DNA of 64,000 nt, taken from the NCBI GenBank assembly GCA_946807835.1, contig OX327705.1, positions 15,902,501-15,966,500 on the forward strand. The letters are read 5' to 3'. Position 1 is the first letter of the stretch, and each line of letters opens with the position of its first letter. The notes beneath the pieces are model-generated. The model saw only the letters and a list, made by a program, of their open reading frames with translations. It did not search any database and had not been told where the DNA came from. The stretch is from Ailanthus altissimus. Lineage: Eukaryota; Streptophyta; Magnoliopsida; Sapindales; Simaroubaceae. This document shows, piece by piece, positions 24,156 to 36,139 of the stretch. Both the position numbers and the translations under genes were made by a program.

Positions 24156-24778
24156 TGACGTATTTGCCAAGGTAGAGATTTTTTAAAATAAGGCCAATTG
24201 AGCCAATGCCACATTAGTAGGAGATGACATGGGGTGGTTTGGTTGGGCTTATATAAGATAAGGCCCTATTAGTTAATTGTTGTACCTTTGAATAATTCTT
24301 TTCTCCCCCCTCAATTTATAGAATCTCTAAATGAGAATCTCATAGTTCAAAAATTTTACATATAAGCCCTTGAAGTTTGTAATACTTTAATTTTTTCCCT
24401 TATTTTTGGGCATTTATAAGTATTACCTTATTGTTTGAGTAATTACAATATTGGCCTTGCTATTAGGGTATTTACAGTTTGACCAAATAGTTTGGAATTT
24501 GTATTGTGGCCCAAAAAATTTGTAATTTATCTTTGAAGATAATGGATTTGTTCTAGCAATGCCCGAGGACGTAGGTAACATTATCGAATCTCGTTAAATT
24601 TGGTGTTCTTTCTATTTTGCATATTATGTTGGATGATTAGTTGGTTAGTTGCCTCGTTGTGATATTATGTCTCATTGCTAGCATTATTAGTTGGTTGTGT
24701 TTCGGTTATCCAAAAATTGTATTCCACATAACAATTGGTATCAGTGCTAATTTTTGTTTGAATACTTCTGGTGCAACA
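24156..24778 (+). repeat. Element B 3' LTR
   Basis: Starts TGACGTATTTGCC and ends GGTGCAACA, followed at once by the target duplication ATTAA. It contains TGGTATCAGTGC at 24736-24747, a primer-binding-site look-alike 31 bp before the LTR end. Confidence 0.9.
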
Positions 24779-24783
24779 ATTAA

Positions 24784-25867
24784 AATGTTCTAGAAGTTTG
24801 ACGTGGTTGGTCTTGGATGATTTTAGTCGGTTTAGATGCAAGCCACTTTCTCTTGCAAAAAAAAAAAACAATAAAACCTTTAGTATGTTCTAGACAAGAT
24901 CACTTAAATGCAGAACTCAGATATTCACAAGAAGGAAATAGACCATTACATACTTATATTGCATAGCAAACAACACTATGTCCAAAGTGCTTACTTGAGT
25001 ATTTAACAAGGTTTTCACTAAACATTTAAGGTTTGTTTTCTTATAGGATCTCTAAGTATTTCTTGCAATAAGAAATAGAGTCATAATTGTTTATCCATAC
25101 TGCATACCAAACAACATTACCTCCTATCTACCTATTTGAATGTTTAGGATTCTCTTCATAAATTAGAGCTCTAAAATTCACTATTATATATAGATGATAG
25201 AGCGAATTTTTTTTTTATCCAAAATTTTCTACGTTTTTGGATTTTTTTTCAGGTTTAGGTTTAGATCTATTTGTTTTGCCATCCCTCAATAATAATAATG
25301 TGAGGGTTGTAGAATCTAAGTAAAATTAGGATATAATAGCACTTTTCTAATTATGATTCTTTTTACGACAATCTTGTTACAATAAGGGTAGTAGCTTTCT
25401 TATTAATTTAGAACTTTTTTTGTAAAGTCCTACTAAAACAAAGACAGCTCTCTCCTAACCATTGAAGACTCTTTGCCGGGCCTCTATAATAAATTGAGCC
25501 TTAGGCTAAAAATTTAGGAAGAAACAATTTATAATCCGCAATCAATATAATCATATATACAAGAATATAATCATATATATAAGAGAAAAATAGCAAAATG
25601 ATGAAAAACAAGCTTATCTTTTAAAAGAAAAAGCACTTTACATACCATTTCATACCTATATTCATACATGAAAAAGTACTTTTCTTTAATAAAAAAAGAA
25701 CAATTTGGAACAATACCAAATGCATTAGAAGTGAAGCTATCCCTTGGATAATCTCTAATGGATAAGCAAGTACAACAAAAGGATGTCATGAGGGTGGCAT
25801 TAGAGTCAGAGGCATAGCAATCATCAGTATGAGTTCTTTTCTAAAAGAGTAAGAGACAGAAAGCACA
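24784..25867. other. Intergenic DNA between elements B and D
   Basis: AT-rich, with no recognised gene on either strand. The segments around 24945-25025 and 25075-25135 resemble one another (GAAATAGA ... CATA-CAAACAACA), suggesting an old local duplication. The open frame 25571-25789 (minus) has no known domain. Confidence 0.5.
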
Positions 25868-25872
25868 TATAT

Positions 25873-26279
25873 TGATGATACCATATGAAATTAGGATTCC
25901 TAGATAAGTGGGATCATATAACTTAACTAGGATTTTTATTTTTATTTTCCTTATTCAAGTTGAAGTTTTATTTACGTTTTATTTGGATTTAGATTTTATT
26001 TAGGAATAAGATTTCTTATTTAATTTATTTTGTTAACATTATGATTTGAATACTATAAATAAAATTTTTATAGCAAATGAAGGAAGATTTGTTATTTGAT
26101 AAATTGACTTATCTTGATTTGCGTTATCTTTCTGTATTCTTTAAATCAACGAGTTTTAACCACTTAAATTCGCAGATATTCTTAGAATTAACATAAGTTT
26201 AGTTTATTCTTTATTTTAGGCATTCTTAAACTAAATAGAATATTGAACTTATATCTTCATATACCCTTTCATTACATTA
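25873..26279 (+). repeat. Element D 5' LTR
   Basis: TGATGATACC ... ACATTA. Aligned with the 3' copy along its length, with many substitutions; the last CATCA has become CATTA. Confidence 0.85.
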
Positions 26280-26468
26280 GTTTAAGCTCAAAGACTACCT
26301 TTGTGCTAGACACAATAACCTTTCTAGGCCATCAATCATCGTAAACCCTAATTTTTTTCCCAAAAAAAAAAGAGAATCTTTACTTCTTTTTTTTTAATTT
26401 TTCATCTAAAAAAAACCAACAAAAATATCTTCAATTTCTTTTCCCTTCTCTTTTTTTTCTCCCTAAGC

Positions 26469-26522
<54 letters not shown>

Positions 26523-26753
26523 TCATAAAACAAAAAATAAATAAAAAAGAAAACGCATCCCTACCAAAAAAAAAAAAAACCTTAATACCCTTAACCACCC
26601 ACTGCCACTACTCTTTGCCACAATGTCTACCATTATTCCCAACAATCAAAGTGCCATAAAACTCAGACACTATAAGATCAGCCTTCTTTACCTTCTATTG
26701 TTGCCATGAAAAGCTACAAATTACAATAAATCTGTGAACCCTTCACTATTTTT
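26280..26753 (+). other. Element D leader with compound microsatellite
   Basis: Untranslated leader of D up to the insertion of C. 26470-26518 is a (TA)n followed by a (GA)n run. The primer binding site of D is not recognisable. The last five bases, TTTTT (26749-26753), are the target duplication of element C. Confidence 0.6.
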
Positions 26754-28924
26754 TGTTGAGGATAAAATACACGTGGGTATATGCATGTGCAATTGTATCT
26801 ATTACCTAAAATACATATCATATACATATTAAACGCGGCAGAAGCATTTAAACATGCAATAAATACAATAACTAATATATTAATCACATTAATATATTAG
26901 AAAGGTTGAGAACTCACCTTAACATGTAACGTTATACACGTATATCCTCAGAGTCCGCACGGAGACTAACTCATGGGCAGTTTTAATCACCAACTCGGTG
27001 GGCTTGGTGAGCTAGAACAGCAGCCCCATAGCCAACATTGGATTTAACTCTTAAAGCCCTAAAATAGTCGGTTGTGTGTATTCTTCATTTTCTCTAAAAA
27101 ACTAAGAAATAGAGATTGAAGCAATTCACAATTACTTCTCATGGCACCACTAAAAAAAACAAAATAATTTTATTTCTCTTTTTTTCTTCTTTTTCTTCTT
27201 CTTCCCCTCGGTACCTTAGAGAAATTGAAACAATTCAATTTCCTTACCATTTCAATTGCCAACACTCACATACACCTCACATATATATATATATATATAT
27301 CTCACGTTAATATAATAATAATATTATATATTATAATATTAAAAAAATACTTTTATGAAAAAAATAATATTATTATATTAAATAATAATAGAATATAAAT
27401 AATTCTTGACAACTAAAAAGTATTATTTAATATAATACTATTATAATATAAAATAATATATAATATAATATTATAATAAGATATTATTGATTATTTAACA
27501 ATTAAATAATCAATATGTGAAATGATCATTTTATCCCTCATAAATAGTTACCAAGTATACCTTCTAGTAACTCCTACCAAATCTTACACTTGGATAAACT
27601 AAACCAAGAGTCCACAATGCGACACGTGTCATTATAAAATTAATAAATAATAATTATCGACTAATTGTTGTATTTAATACTTAAATACAGACACGCACGC
27701 ATTCCTGTGGTAGTGTTGAATATTGCTGGATTAAAAGTTTTAATTTGGCATGCTACCTCAGTGTACAATGAGTACACTCCATATCTCGGGACTTCTTAGG
27801 TCCACATCCGATTCGTCAAATGGAACTATTCCATGAGTCCGTGAACAATGCCCTACGCATATGTTACGAATATTACAAATTAACGCGTTAAACATACAAG
27901 CTGAGGTTACAATGCATACGTATAGTCCTTCTGTTATGATATCCTAGATGTGTTGAGGATGTAGATTATCACAGTCAAATACCCATATGCTCATCCATAT
28001 CCTATCTCCAGACTTGTATCTCACTGAACAATATGTGTAAACTCCTTTGCAATATTGTTCCACTCTAGCGGAACTCTTTCCCAGGATTAATGCTTATGGC
28101 CACAAGACTTTCTGAGATACAGTCTTGAAGCATCTGGATATCTAATTCCCTTTACGAGCTGACGAATCCCATATATGTACACATTGGACTCCATAAGCAT
28201 CGGACAATAGCGACACCCAGCGGTCACATCATGAAAAGTCTGTGACATATGTGGAACCAAAGTATGGTTGATCACTTACAAGCCCATTATGACATTTAGG
28301 TCAAAGGATCACGTATACTACTCAACTAAAGAGGACCCTCCATTGACGGCTTACATAGGGTGTCTATCGGCGGCCCTCGTGGGTGTGTCTCATATCAAGT
28401 TCTAACTGGATACCTATATGTCAATGCAAGCTCCAAGCTCATAGTCAGCTAGGAACGACTATCTATACGCTATAGGTAGGACATATGCTGATCTATATAT
28501 AAAGGGTATCCACCGACAGACCCGCATTAGCAGAAATAAATCAGGGACAATTATTTGAGAACATACTTGCGAAACTAACATTTTCAGGCACCTGATTGCA
28601 ACTATACAGTTACTAGTATATTCTCAGGTCTATATCCCATTACAGACAAGGCTCCAACTCTTAGATCTTCATTGAGTATTATAACCAGCTAACATTTAGT
28701 TGTTCTAATATTTAGTATTTATATATCTCGATGTGGCTAACAATGAGCCCTTATCTAAACTCCTTTAGATCTGATCTGAACTCCTTCAGATCATACAATG
28801 TCTGTAATGTAACATTGCATAATACCATATTAATAGGTATTAGCGATTTAATGAGAATGTACACTTGTATAAATAAACAAGTATTTATACATTTAGGGAT
28901 GACATGTAAACACCGACCCTAACA
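26754..28924 (-). repeat. Element C 3' LTR
   Basis: Plus-strand reading TGTTGAGGATAAAA ... CACCGACCCTAACA. It matches 33502-35671 almost from end to end. The open frames 27116-27310, 28087-28275 and 28731-28922 fall in LTR sequence and are not genes. Confidence 0.92.
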
Positions 28925-28940
28925 ATCTCTCACTTGCTGT
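28925..28940 (-). other. Element C polypurine tract
   Basis: On the minus strand GCAAGTGAGAGATT abuts the 3' LTR start TGTTAGGG. This is the usual Copia form (AAGTGGGAGATT) with one change and would prime plus-strand DNA synthesis. Confidence 0.7.
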
Positions 28941-31900
28941 AGTGTTATTCCTAATGATATCTCATACACATCGACTCCACGTGTTTCATAAACACTTTTA
29001 GAGTTATGGCATTAAAAAATGGGTCTGCTAAATTATTTATAAAACACTTCTACAAATAATCACATCTTCTTAGGCCAAGATCCCTATTTTCATGTGAGAC
29101 TCCTCTCAACATAATTAAAGTACTGGTGTCCTCTTGGCACCTCGGCCTGTATAACAGCCTAGTTTTGTCACATAACTATGGGATTGGATCCATCTGTCTT
29201 GGAACTCTTCCAAGCTCAGCGATAAATCTACGAATCTACACTACTTTTTCTGTTGCATCCAAAATAAATCAGCAGTGAATCCCAGTTTAGTGCAATTCCA
29301 ACTCACTTAGTACTATTGAGAATGAGCACATTCTTAGATGTAAACTCTCTATCATCTAGGTCAAACTAAAAGTATGACTCTGTGCGTCTTCTCATTTGTA
29401 AGCCACTTTCTCCATATTTGATAAACTTATCATTTTTACCTTCAAGGTATCTCAAAGTATGTTTGATTACCATCAAATGGCAATTACCAAAATCAGACAG
29501 AAATCGGCTCGTAACATTTACAGCATAACTGATATCAAGTCTCAAATACATCATAGCATACATCAAACTCTCAATAGCTAACTTATCTGGTGCGTCAGAT
29601 ACTCTAACTTTTTCATCTTTCATTTGAAGAGACACTCTCCTTCAAAGATGAACACTAGGTCTAAAAGATACGTTAACAATCTCATAGTTAACAAAAGTTT
29701 ATCTTTTTTTAAGACACTATTGATGTGAAATGATTTGGAAGAGTCTTATCAGTTTTTTAGCTCTATCTCTATAAAGCTTTATACCTAGTATAAAGGAAGC
29801 CTCTCTCAAATCTTTCATGGAGAAATTCTTACGAGTTACATCTGACCGACTGTAACATACTGACATCATTCCCAATAACCAGTATGTCATCAACAAATAG
29901 CATCAAGAAGACTATCGTGCTCCCACTGACCTTTCATGCACACAAGCTTCCTCTTTGATTTTAACAATCTGATTATCTCATCAAAATAGTGATTCCAGCT
30001 TCATGAGGCTTATTTAAGCCCATAAATAGACTTCTTCAACCTGTACATTAGACTAGAAGTCTAGTTGGACGTAAAACCTTCAAGATATTTCATAAATATC
30101 TCTTACTCGAGGTATCCATCTAGGAATGTCGTTCTTACATCCTTCTGTCAAATCTCAAAATCATAATATGCTGCAAGAGCCAATAACATTCTAATTGACT
30201 TTAGCATCAATATTGGTCCAAAGGTTTCCTCTTTGTTGATGCCAGATCATTGACGATTACCTTTCTAGAATCAATATAGGGCTTGGAAGATCTTTACCTT
30301 CCATCTATCTCCCACTACCTCTTTGTAAACCTTTTACAACCAATGAGAACAGTTCCCACAAGTAGTTTAATCAAGTTCCAGACTTGATTTTGATGCATAT
30401 AGTCAATCTTTGTTTTCATGGCTTCTTGCCATTTTCTAAATCAATGTTTAACATCGTCTCTGTATAGGTCAAAGGATTATTTCTTTCTACCAAAAAAACT
30501 CCAAGTTCACCTTTAGGCATCAAACATACCTGATAGATGACCTAGATATCCTTTTTGACCCACTGGAAAAGTGTGCTAAAAGGTCACTGCTTAATTGAAC
30601 CTGAGTTCCCCTCTATGGTTTATAGATTATTAGAATGACTTCACCAAGTTCAATTTTTCTATTATTCCTACTATCTATGAGAAACTCTTCCTCTACAATA
30701 GTGGTATACCGAGAAATGAACACACTTCACTTCTCTTAATCATAGAATTAGTATCCTATAGTATTTATTGGATACTCAATAAACCTATATATGTAGCTCT
30801 TGGGTGTTAGTTTATTCAGCTGAGTAATTCTTATAAAACAAGATATCCTGCTGCATAACTTTTATGACAGTAGGATAGCCCCAAGTATTAACATATTTAA
30901 AATTGCTTCCTTCATTTTTGTATCTCATATGGAATGGAAGGAACAGCTTCTAACGAAACTCTGCTTAATAAGTAGCTGTATTTAGAGCATATTCCTACAG
31001 ATGTAGATCAATAACACTCATTATCGATCGGACCATATCTGATAAAGTCTGATTCTTCTTCTCTAAAACATCATTATGTTGTAGAGCACCCAGAGGACTA
31101 TAGTGAGTGAGAATCTTATTCTTCCTTAAACAAACGAAAAAATTGTTGTTAATGTACTCACTTCCTTGATCTAATCAAAGGGATGTGATGTACATTCTGG
31201 TATGTTTGGTCATCTCCGTGAATACATTATTCATAAACTGGTTAAGGCTTTATGGTCAGATAAAAAATCCAACCATCCTTAACTAGACGAATAAGCGTCT
31301 CACGCCTATATGACCTAAACTTATATACCACAGCTCTGTATCAATTAAGGATTTCGATCTACAGACATTTTTAATTGTATATAATATCTATTTATGAACT
31401 GACATTTAGCTAATAAAATATCATTAACATCACATGAACATAAGGAACTATTCTTAATATTCATATGATATCCTTTACAATCTAATACAGGAAGGGACAC
31501 AATTTGTCAAATGATGTTTTAGATATTATACGAATTATGCAATATAACTATTGCATTGCATGCGAGAAGTAGGTCAAGCTGCCCAACAATTTGGACCTAT
31601 AAGAAATCACAATTTCCTACTCTTAACCTTACTTCTACAAGCTGTTGCATTCTTGTCTCTCTCAATCTCAGTAATATATTGCAGATATGAGAGGGACATA
31701 CAATATTTTACACCTAGCTTGAGTTGGCATCTTATGTCATAGAAATGTCTATATTTGTCAAACACAAACCTATGGAAGTCTTCCCAACAATTATAAGGCT
31801 TTTAGGGTAATTGGATTTCCAATTCCCAACCTTACTGCAGTGGAAACACTTTCCATCTACATTGCTCTTTTATTGATCTTTGGATAAATATTGCCTCTGA

Positions 31901-33480
31901 AGATTTATCCTGGGTATTCGCCTCATCTTCTTCTCTTTACACATCTGGTCTCACCAGATATACTTGGAGTAAAAGATGAAGCACCCTGAAGAAAAAGGGT
32001 CATACCCTATTTATTCTATCATCTAAAAAGGTGTTATTAGAAATACCTTACGGCAAACTCTGATAAATAATAAATTCAAGATTTTTTGAATCTAGAACAT
32101 TTCTGAGATTCATCTGCCAGTCAAAGTAATTCCTAGTACCCTTGAGTTAGATTGCATCAACTATGCACACTAACTAATTCGTAGTGGCCACTATTTTTGA
32201 CATGCCAAACTTAATAGGAGATGTAAGCCGAATGATTATTAAATCACTAATAGAATGTTTTAAATCATGGGTATACTAATTATACATTTTTGATTTAAAA
32301 CTCCCTCCCATTACTTTACATAATCCCGGTAATCTCTTAAACGGGAAGACGATATTTTAAACTCTTTTAAATTATACAGCAGGAAGTAGATCCCATTGAA
32401 ATTTATTTGGGCCTCACACTGTAGTAATATTAGCCTTTGTAAACCCAACAGCTAGACAACATTTATCAATTGCATCTCATGCAACTCTTACCACTTGATC
32501 CTGAATACACCTTATCCTTATGCTGTAGCAATATTGGGTAAGTGAATTCCAAATTAACTTGACAATAATCAAATATATGCTACCGATACTACCCTTACGT
32601 TGTAGCAATATTAGGCAATACTTTCACGTATATTTATCTTATCTCATGTTTAACCGGTACAGTCCAAGCTCAACCGACCAAGTCACTCACGCTGTAGCAA
32701 TATTGGAAAAAGGCTAACGTGACTCTTCTAACATCGTATTAACAAGACGGATCAAAATAAAATATTATCTCACAATGTAATATTCTTCAATCTGATTAAG
32801 AGAGATTTTTTTATCTATCTTAGGTTTCCATCTCATAGGGAGGGTGATTCTCAACTAATCAATTTTTTTGTGTAAGCACAACTAACCCCCACCTGTAGAG
32901 CTCTTATTATAGTTACCAACAAAGAAAAATTAATCCTGGTTTATAATGCAGATCGATAACTCTTATCATTGCATCTCATAAACCCCAATTTATAATATAG
33001 ACTAATAACTTTTATCACTACATCTCAAAAATCTATACATGTAAAATTAATTTTGAAACACTGTTAAAAAATATTGTAGCTGTGAATAGTAACAAATACT
33101 GTTCATATGAATAGTACACCGCAGCGGCATCGGATGGCATTACTACAACGCTAGGAGGTTGAAACTCTAGCGGCCGCAATGCCAAATTACCTCGCTGCAG
33201 CACTAGGAGGTCGAACCCCCAGTGCTATAATGCCAAACTTTAACTGCTGGTGTGCGAATTCTAAAACCTCAACGCCTCAGCGTAGGCTTGCCAGCACCGC
33301 GGCGCCAGATCTTCAGCGTTGCAGCGCTAGGAGGTCGAACCCCCAGCATTATAGTGCCAACCCTCTGGCGCTGTAGCACCCAGTGCTTCCCCATTAACAT
33401 ACCTGTTTCAACACTTGAAACGCGCTATTTACACTGGGCCTTTTGTATCAATTCACTTAAACAACACCCAAATATGTCCT
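28941..33480 (-). pseudogene. Element C gag-pol remnant
   Basis: Read 5' to 3' on the minus strand. A decayed gag ends in a zinc knuckle at 31800-31860 (CFHCSKVGNWKSNYP, where the ligand His and last Cys have become Asn and Tyr). Then come protease and GAG-pre-integrase traces. The integrase core is at about 31020-31200 (EYINNNF, then a GxxQ-N-D-V-like stretch). The reverse transcriptase is at about 29860-30420 (IYGLK-A-SWSWN at ~30010). Its active site at 29883-29905 reads FVDDILVIGND in place of the usual YVDD. RNase H is open at 29366-29635 (LMYAMMYLRLDISYAV). Stops and frameshifts are scattered throughout. Confidence 0.87.
33147..33395 (-). repeat. GC-rich hairpin repeats in the element C leader
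   Basis: At least three imperfect copies of a unit CTAGGAGGTCGAACCCCCAG flanked by AGCGCT/AGCACT-type ends, at 33147-33172, 33199-33226 and 33321-33348, plus related GGCGC pieces. The copy at 33199-33226 can fold as a near-perfect 12-bp stem. The block is strikingly GC-rich for this window and sits between the 5' LTR and gag. Confidence 0.8.
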
Positions 33481-33483
33481 AAA

Positions 33484-33501
33484 TGGATCTGATACTATTT
33501 T
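33484..33501 (-). other. Primer binding site of element C
   Basis: On the minus strand TAGTATCAGATCC follows the 5' LTR after four bases and matches the tRNA-iMet-type site with two changes. Confidence 0.75.
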
Positions 33502-35671
33502 TGTTGGGGATAAAATACACGTAGGTGTATGCATGTGCAATTGTGTCTATTGCCTAAAATACGTATCATAAACATATTAAATGCGGCGAAAGCATTTAAA
33601 CATGTAATAAACACAATAACTAATATATTAATCACATTAATATATTAGAAAGGTTGATAACTCACCTGAACGTGTAACGTTATACATGTATATCCTCGGA
33701 GTCCGCATGGAGACCAACTCGTGGGCAGTTCTAGTCACCAACTCGGTGGGCTTAGTGAGCTAGAACAGCAGCCTTATAGTCAGCACTGGGTTTAACTCTT
33801 AAACTCCTAAAATGACCAGTTGTGTGTATTCTTCTTTTTCTCTAAAAGAATAAAAAATAGAGATTGAAGCAATTCATAATTGCTTCTCATGACACCACTA
33901 AGAAAAATGAAATAATTTTTATTTTTTTTATTTTTTTTTCTTCTTCTTGTCCTCGTTGCCTTAAGGAAATTGAAACATTTCAATTTCCTTTCTATTTCAA
34001 TTGCCGACACTCACACACACCTCATATATATATATATATCTCATGTTAATATAATAACAATATTATATATTATAATATTTTAAAAAATACTTTTATGAAA
34101 AAATAATATTACTATATTAAATAATAATAAAATATAAATAATGTTTGACAACTAAAAAGTATTATTTAATATAATAATATTATATAATATAATATTATAA
34201 TGAGATATTATTGATTATTTAATAATTAAATAATTAATATGTGAAATGACCATTTTACTCCTCATAAATAGTTACAAAGTATACCTCCTAGTGGATCCAA
34301 CCAAATTCCACACTTGTATAAACTTAACCGATAGTCCACAATGCGCCACGTATCATTATACAATTAGTAAATAATAATTATTGACTAATTATTGTATTTA
34401 ACACTTAAATATAGATACACACACATTCCCGTGGTAGTGTTGAATATTACTGGATTAAAAATTTTAATCTGGCACGCTGCCCCAGTGCACAACGAGTACA
34501 CTCCATATCGCGGGACTCCCTAAGGTCACCCCCGATTCGTCAAATGAAACTATTCTATGAGTCTGTGAACAATGACCCACACACACGTTACGGATATTAC
34601 AAATCAACGCGTTGAACCATACAAGCTGAGGTTACAACGCATACGTATAGTCCTTCTGTCATGATATCCTAGATGTGCTGAGGATATAGATTATCACAGT
34701 CAAATACTCATATGCTCATCCATATCTTATCTCCAGACTTGTATCTCACTGAACAATATGTGCAAACTCCTTTGCAATATTGTTTTTGCAATATTGTTCC
34801 ACCCTAGCGGAACTCTTTCTCGAGATTAATACTTGTGGCCACAAGACTTTTTGAGATACAGTCTCGAAGCATCTGGATATCTAATTTCCTTTGCGAGCTG
34901 ACGGATCCCATATATGTACACACCAGACTCCATAAGCATCGAACAATAGCGACACCTAGCGGTCACATCATTAAAGGTCTGTGACATGTGTGGAACCAAA
35001 GTATGGTGGATCACTTACAAGCCCACCGTGGCACTCAAGTCAAAGGACCATGTATACTTATCAACTCGAGAGGACCCTTTGTTGACAGCTTACATAGAGT
35101 GTCTATCTGAGGCCTTCGTGAGTGTGGCCCATATCTAATCCTAACTGGATACCATATGTCAATGCGAGCTCCAAGCTCACAGTCGGCTAAGAATGGCCAT
35201 CTATACCCTATAGGCACGGCATATGCTGATCTATATATAAAAGGTATCCACCGACAGACCTGCATCAGCAGAATTAGATTAGGGATAATTATTTGAGAAC
35301 ATACTTGCGCAGCTGACATTTTCTGGCACCTGATTGCAACTCTTACAACTGTGCAGTTACTAGTATATTCCCAGGTCTATGTCTCATTACAGACAAGGCT
35401 CCAATGCTTAGATCTTCGCTGAGTATTATAACCAGCTAACATTTAGCTGTCCTAACATTTAGCATTTATATTTCTCAGCGTGGCTAACTATGAGCCCTTA
35501 TCTAAACGTCTTTAGATCTTATCTGAACTCCTTCAAATCATACAACGTCTATAATGTAATATTGCATAATACTATATTAATAGGTATTAGCGATTTAATG
35601 AGAATGTACACTTGTATAAATATACAAGTATTTATATATTCAGGGATGGCACGCAGTCACCGACCCTAACA
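33502..35671 (-). repeat. Element C 5' LTR
   Basis: Plus-strand reading TGTTGGGGATAAAA ... CGACCCTAACA. Near-complete partner of 26754-28924. At 34775-34800 it has a small private duplication, TTGCAATATTGTT twice in a row. Confidence 0.92.
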
Positions 35672-36139
35672 TTTTTATCTAACGCTCTAGTCATTACTGT
35701 CATCGACTGAACCTAGAGAAAAACTCCAAAACTTTCAGGCATTCAAGCTCACTCATCACCATCGAAAACTGTCCAAATCAATGACAAAACTACCACCAAC
35801 AATTGTGATCTCCATCACTTAATTTTCCAAGAACCATCGTGTGTCAAATCACAGTGCTACCATAGATCAATTCTCTATTATTAGTTCTCTTAGACCTGAC
35901 ACTTGCCGCTTTGTCAACAACCACCATTTGCCGGTAACACTAAACCCTAGTTAAGGTCAAATCTTATTTTACCTTTGAGATAGTTTTAAGTTGTTTTTTC
36001 TTTAAAATAAAAAAAATAAATAAAAAAGTGAAAGAGTTAAAGAAATATTTTTAAAAAAATTAAGGAGAGTGAAAAAAATAATTGGATTTATCTATGGCTT
36101 TTAGAAAATAGACTCAGTAATACAAAAAAGGTGAATAAG

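Larger units (their letters stand above)
15135..24778 (+). mobile_element. Element B: Copia (Tork-like) LTR retrotransposon with two nested solo LTRs
   Basis: The 5-bp target site ATTAA is repeated exactly at 15130-15134 and 24779-24783. LTRs lie at 15135-15740 and 24156-24778, a primer binding site at 15743, and a purine-rich tract (TTTGTGGAGGAA) ends at 24155. The internal order gag, protease, integrase, reverse transcriptase, RNase H is the Copia order. Removing the two nested LTRs and their duplications leaves about 5.47 kb, a normal size for a Copia element. All frames carry stops, so it is inactive. The Tork assignment rests on the gag and zinc-knuckle look and the C-terminal KFSHCLDL motif and is an inference. 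Confidence 0.93.
26754..35671 (-). mobile_element. Element C: Copia retrotransposon with 2.17-kb LTRs, minus strand
   Basis: TG...CA LTRs at 33502-35671 (5' on the minus strand) and 26754-28924 (3'). The target site TTTTT is repeated at 26749-26753 and 35672-35676, though a T run is weak evidence by itself. The primer binding site follows the 5' LTR and a polypurine tract precedes the 3' LTR. The internal 4.6 kb reads gag, protease, integrase, reverse transcriptase, RNase H on the minus strand, all broken by stops. LTRs this long and the RNase H look suggest the Angela-like branch of Copia (inference). It lies inside the leader of element D. Two solo LTRs of the same family are in element B. 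Confidence 0.93.

Noticed and set aside
33179..33482. Overlapping Arg/Pro-rich open frames
   Set aside because: Products of the GC-rich hairpin repeats in the element C leader, not a gene.
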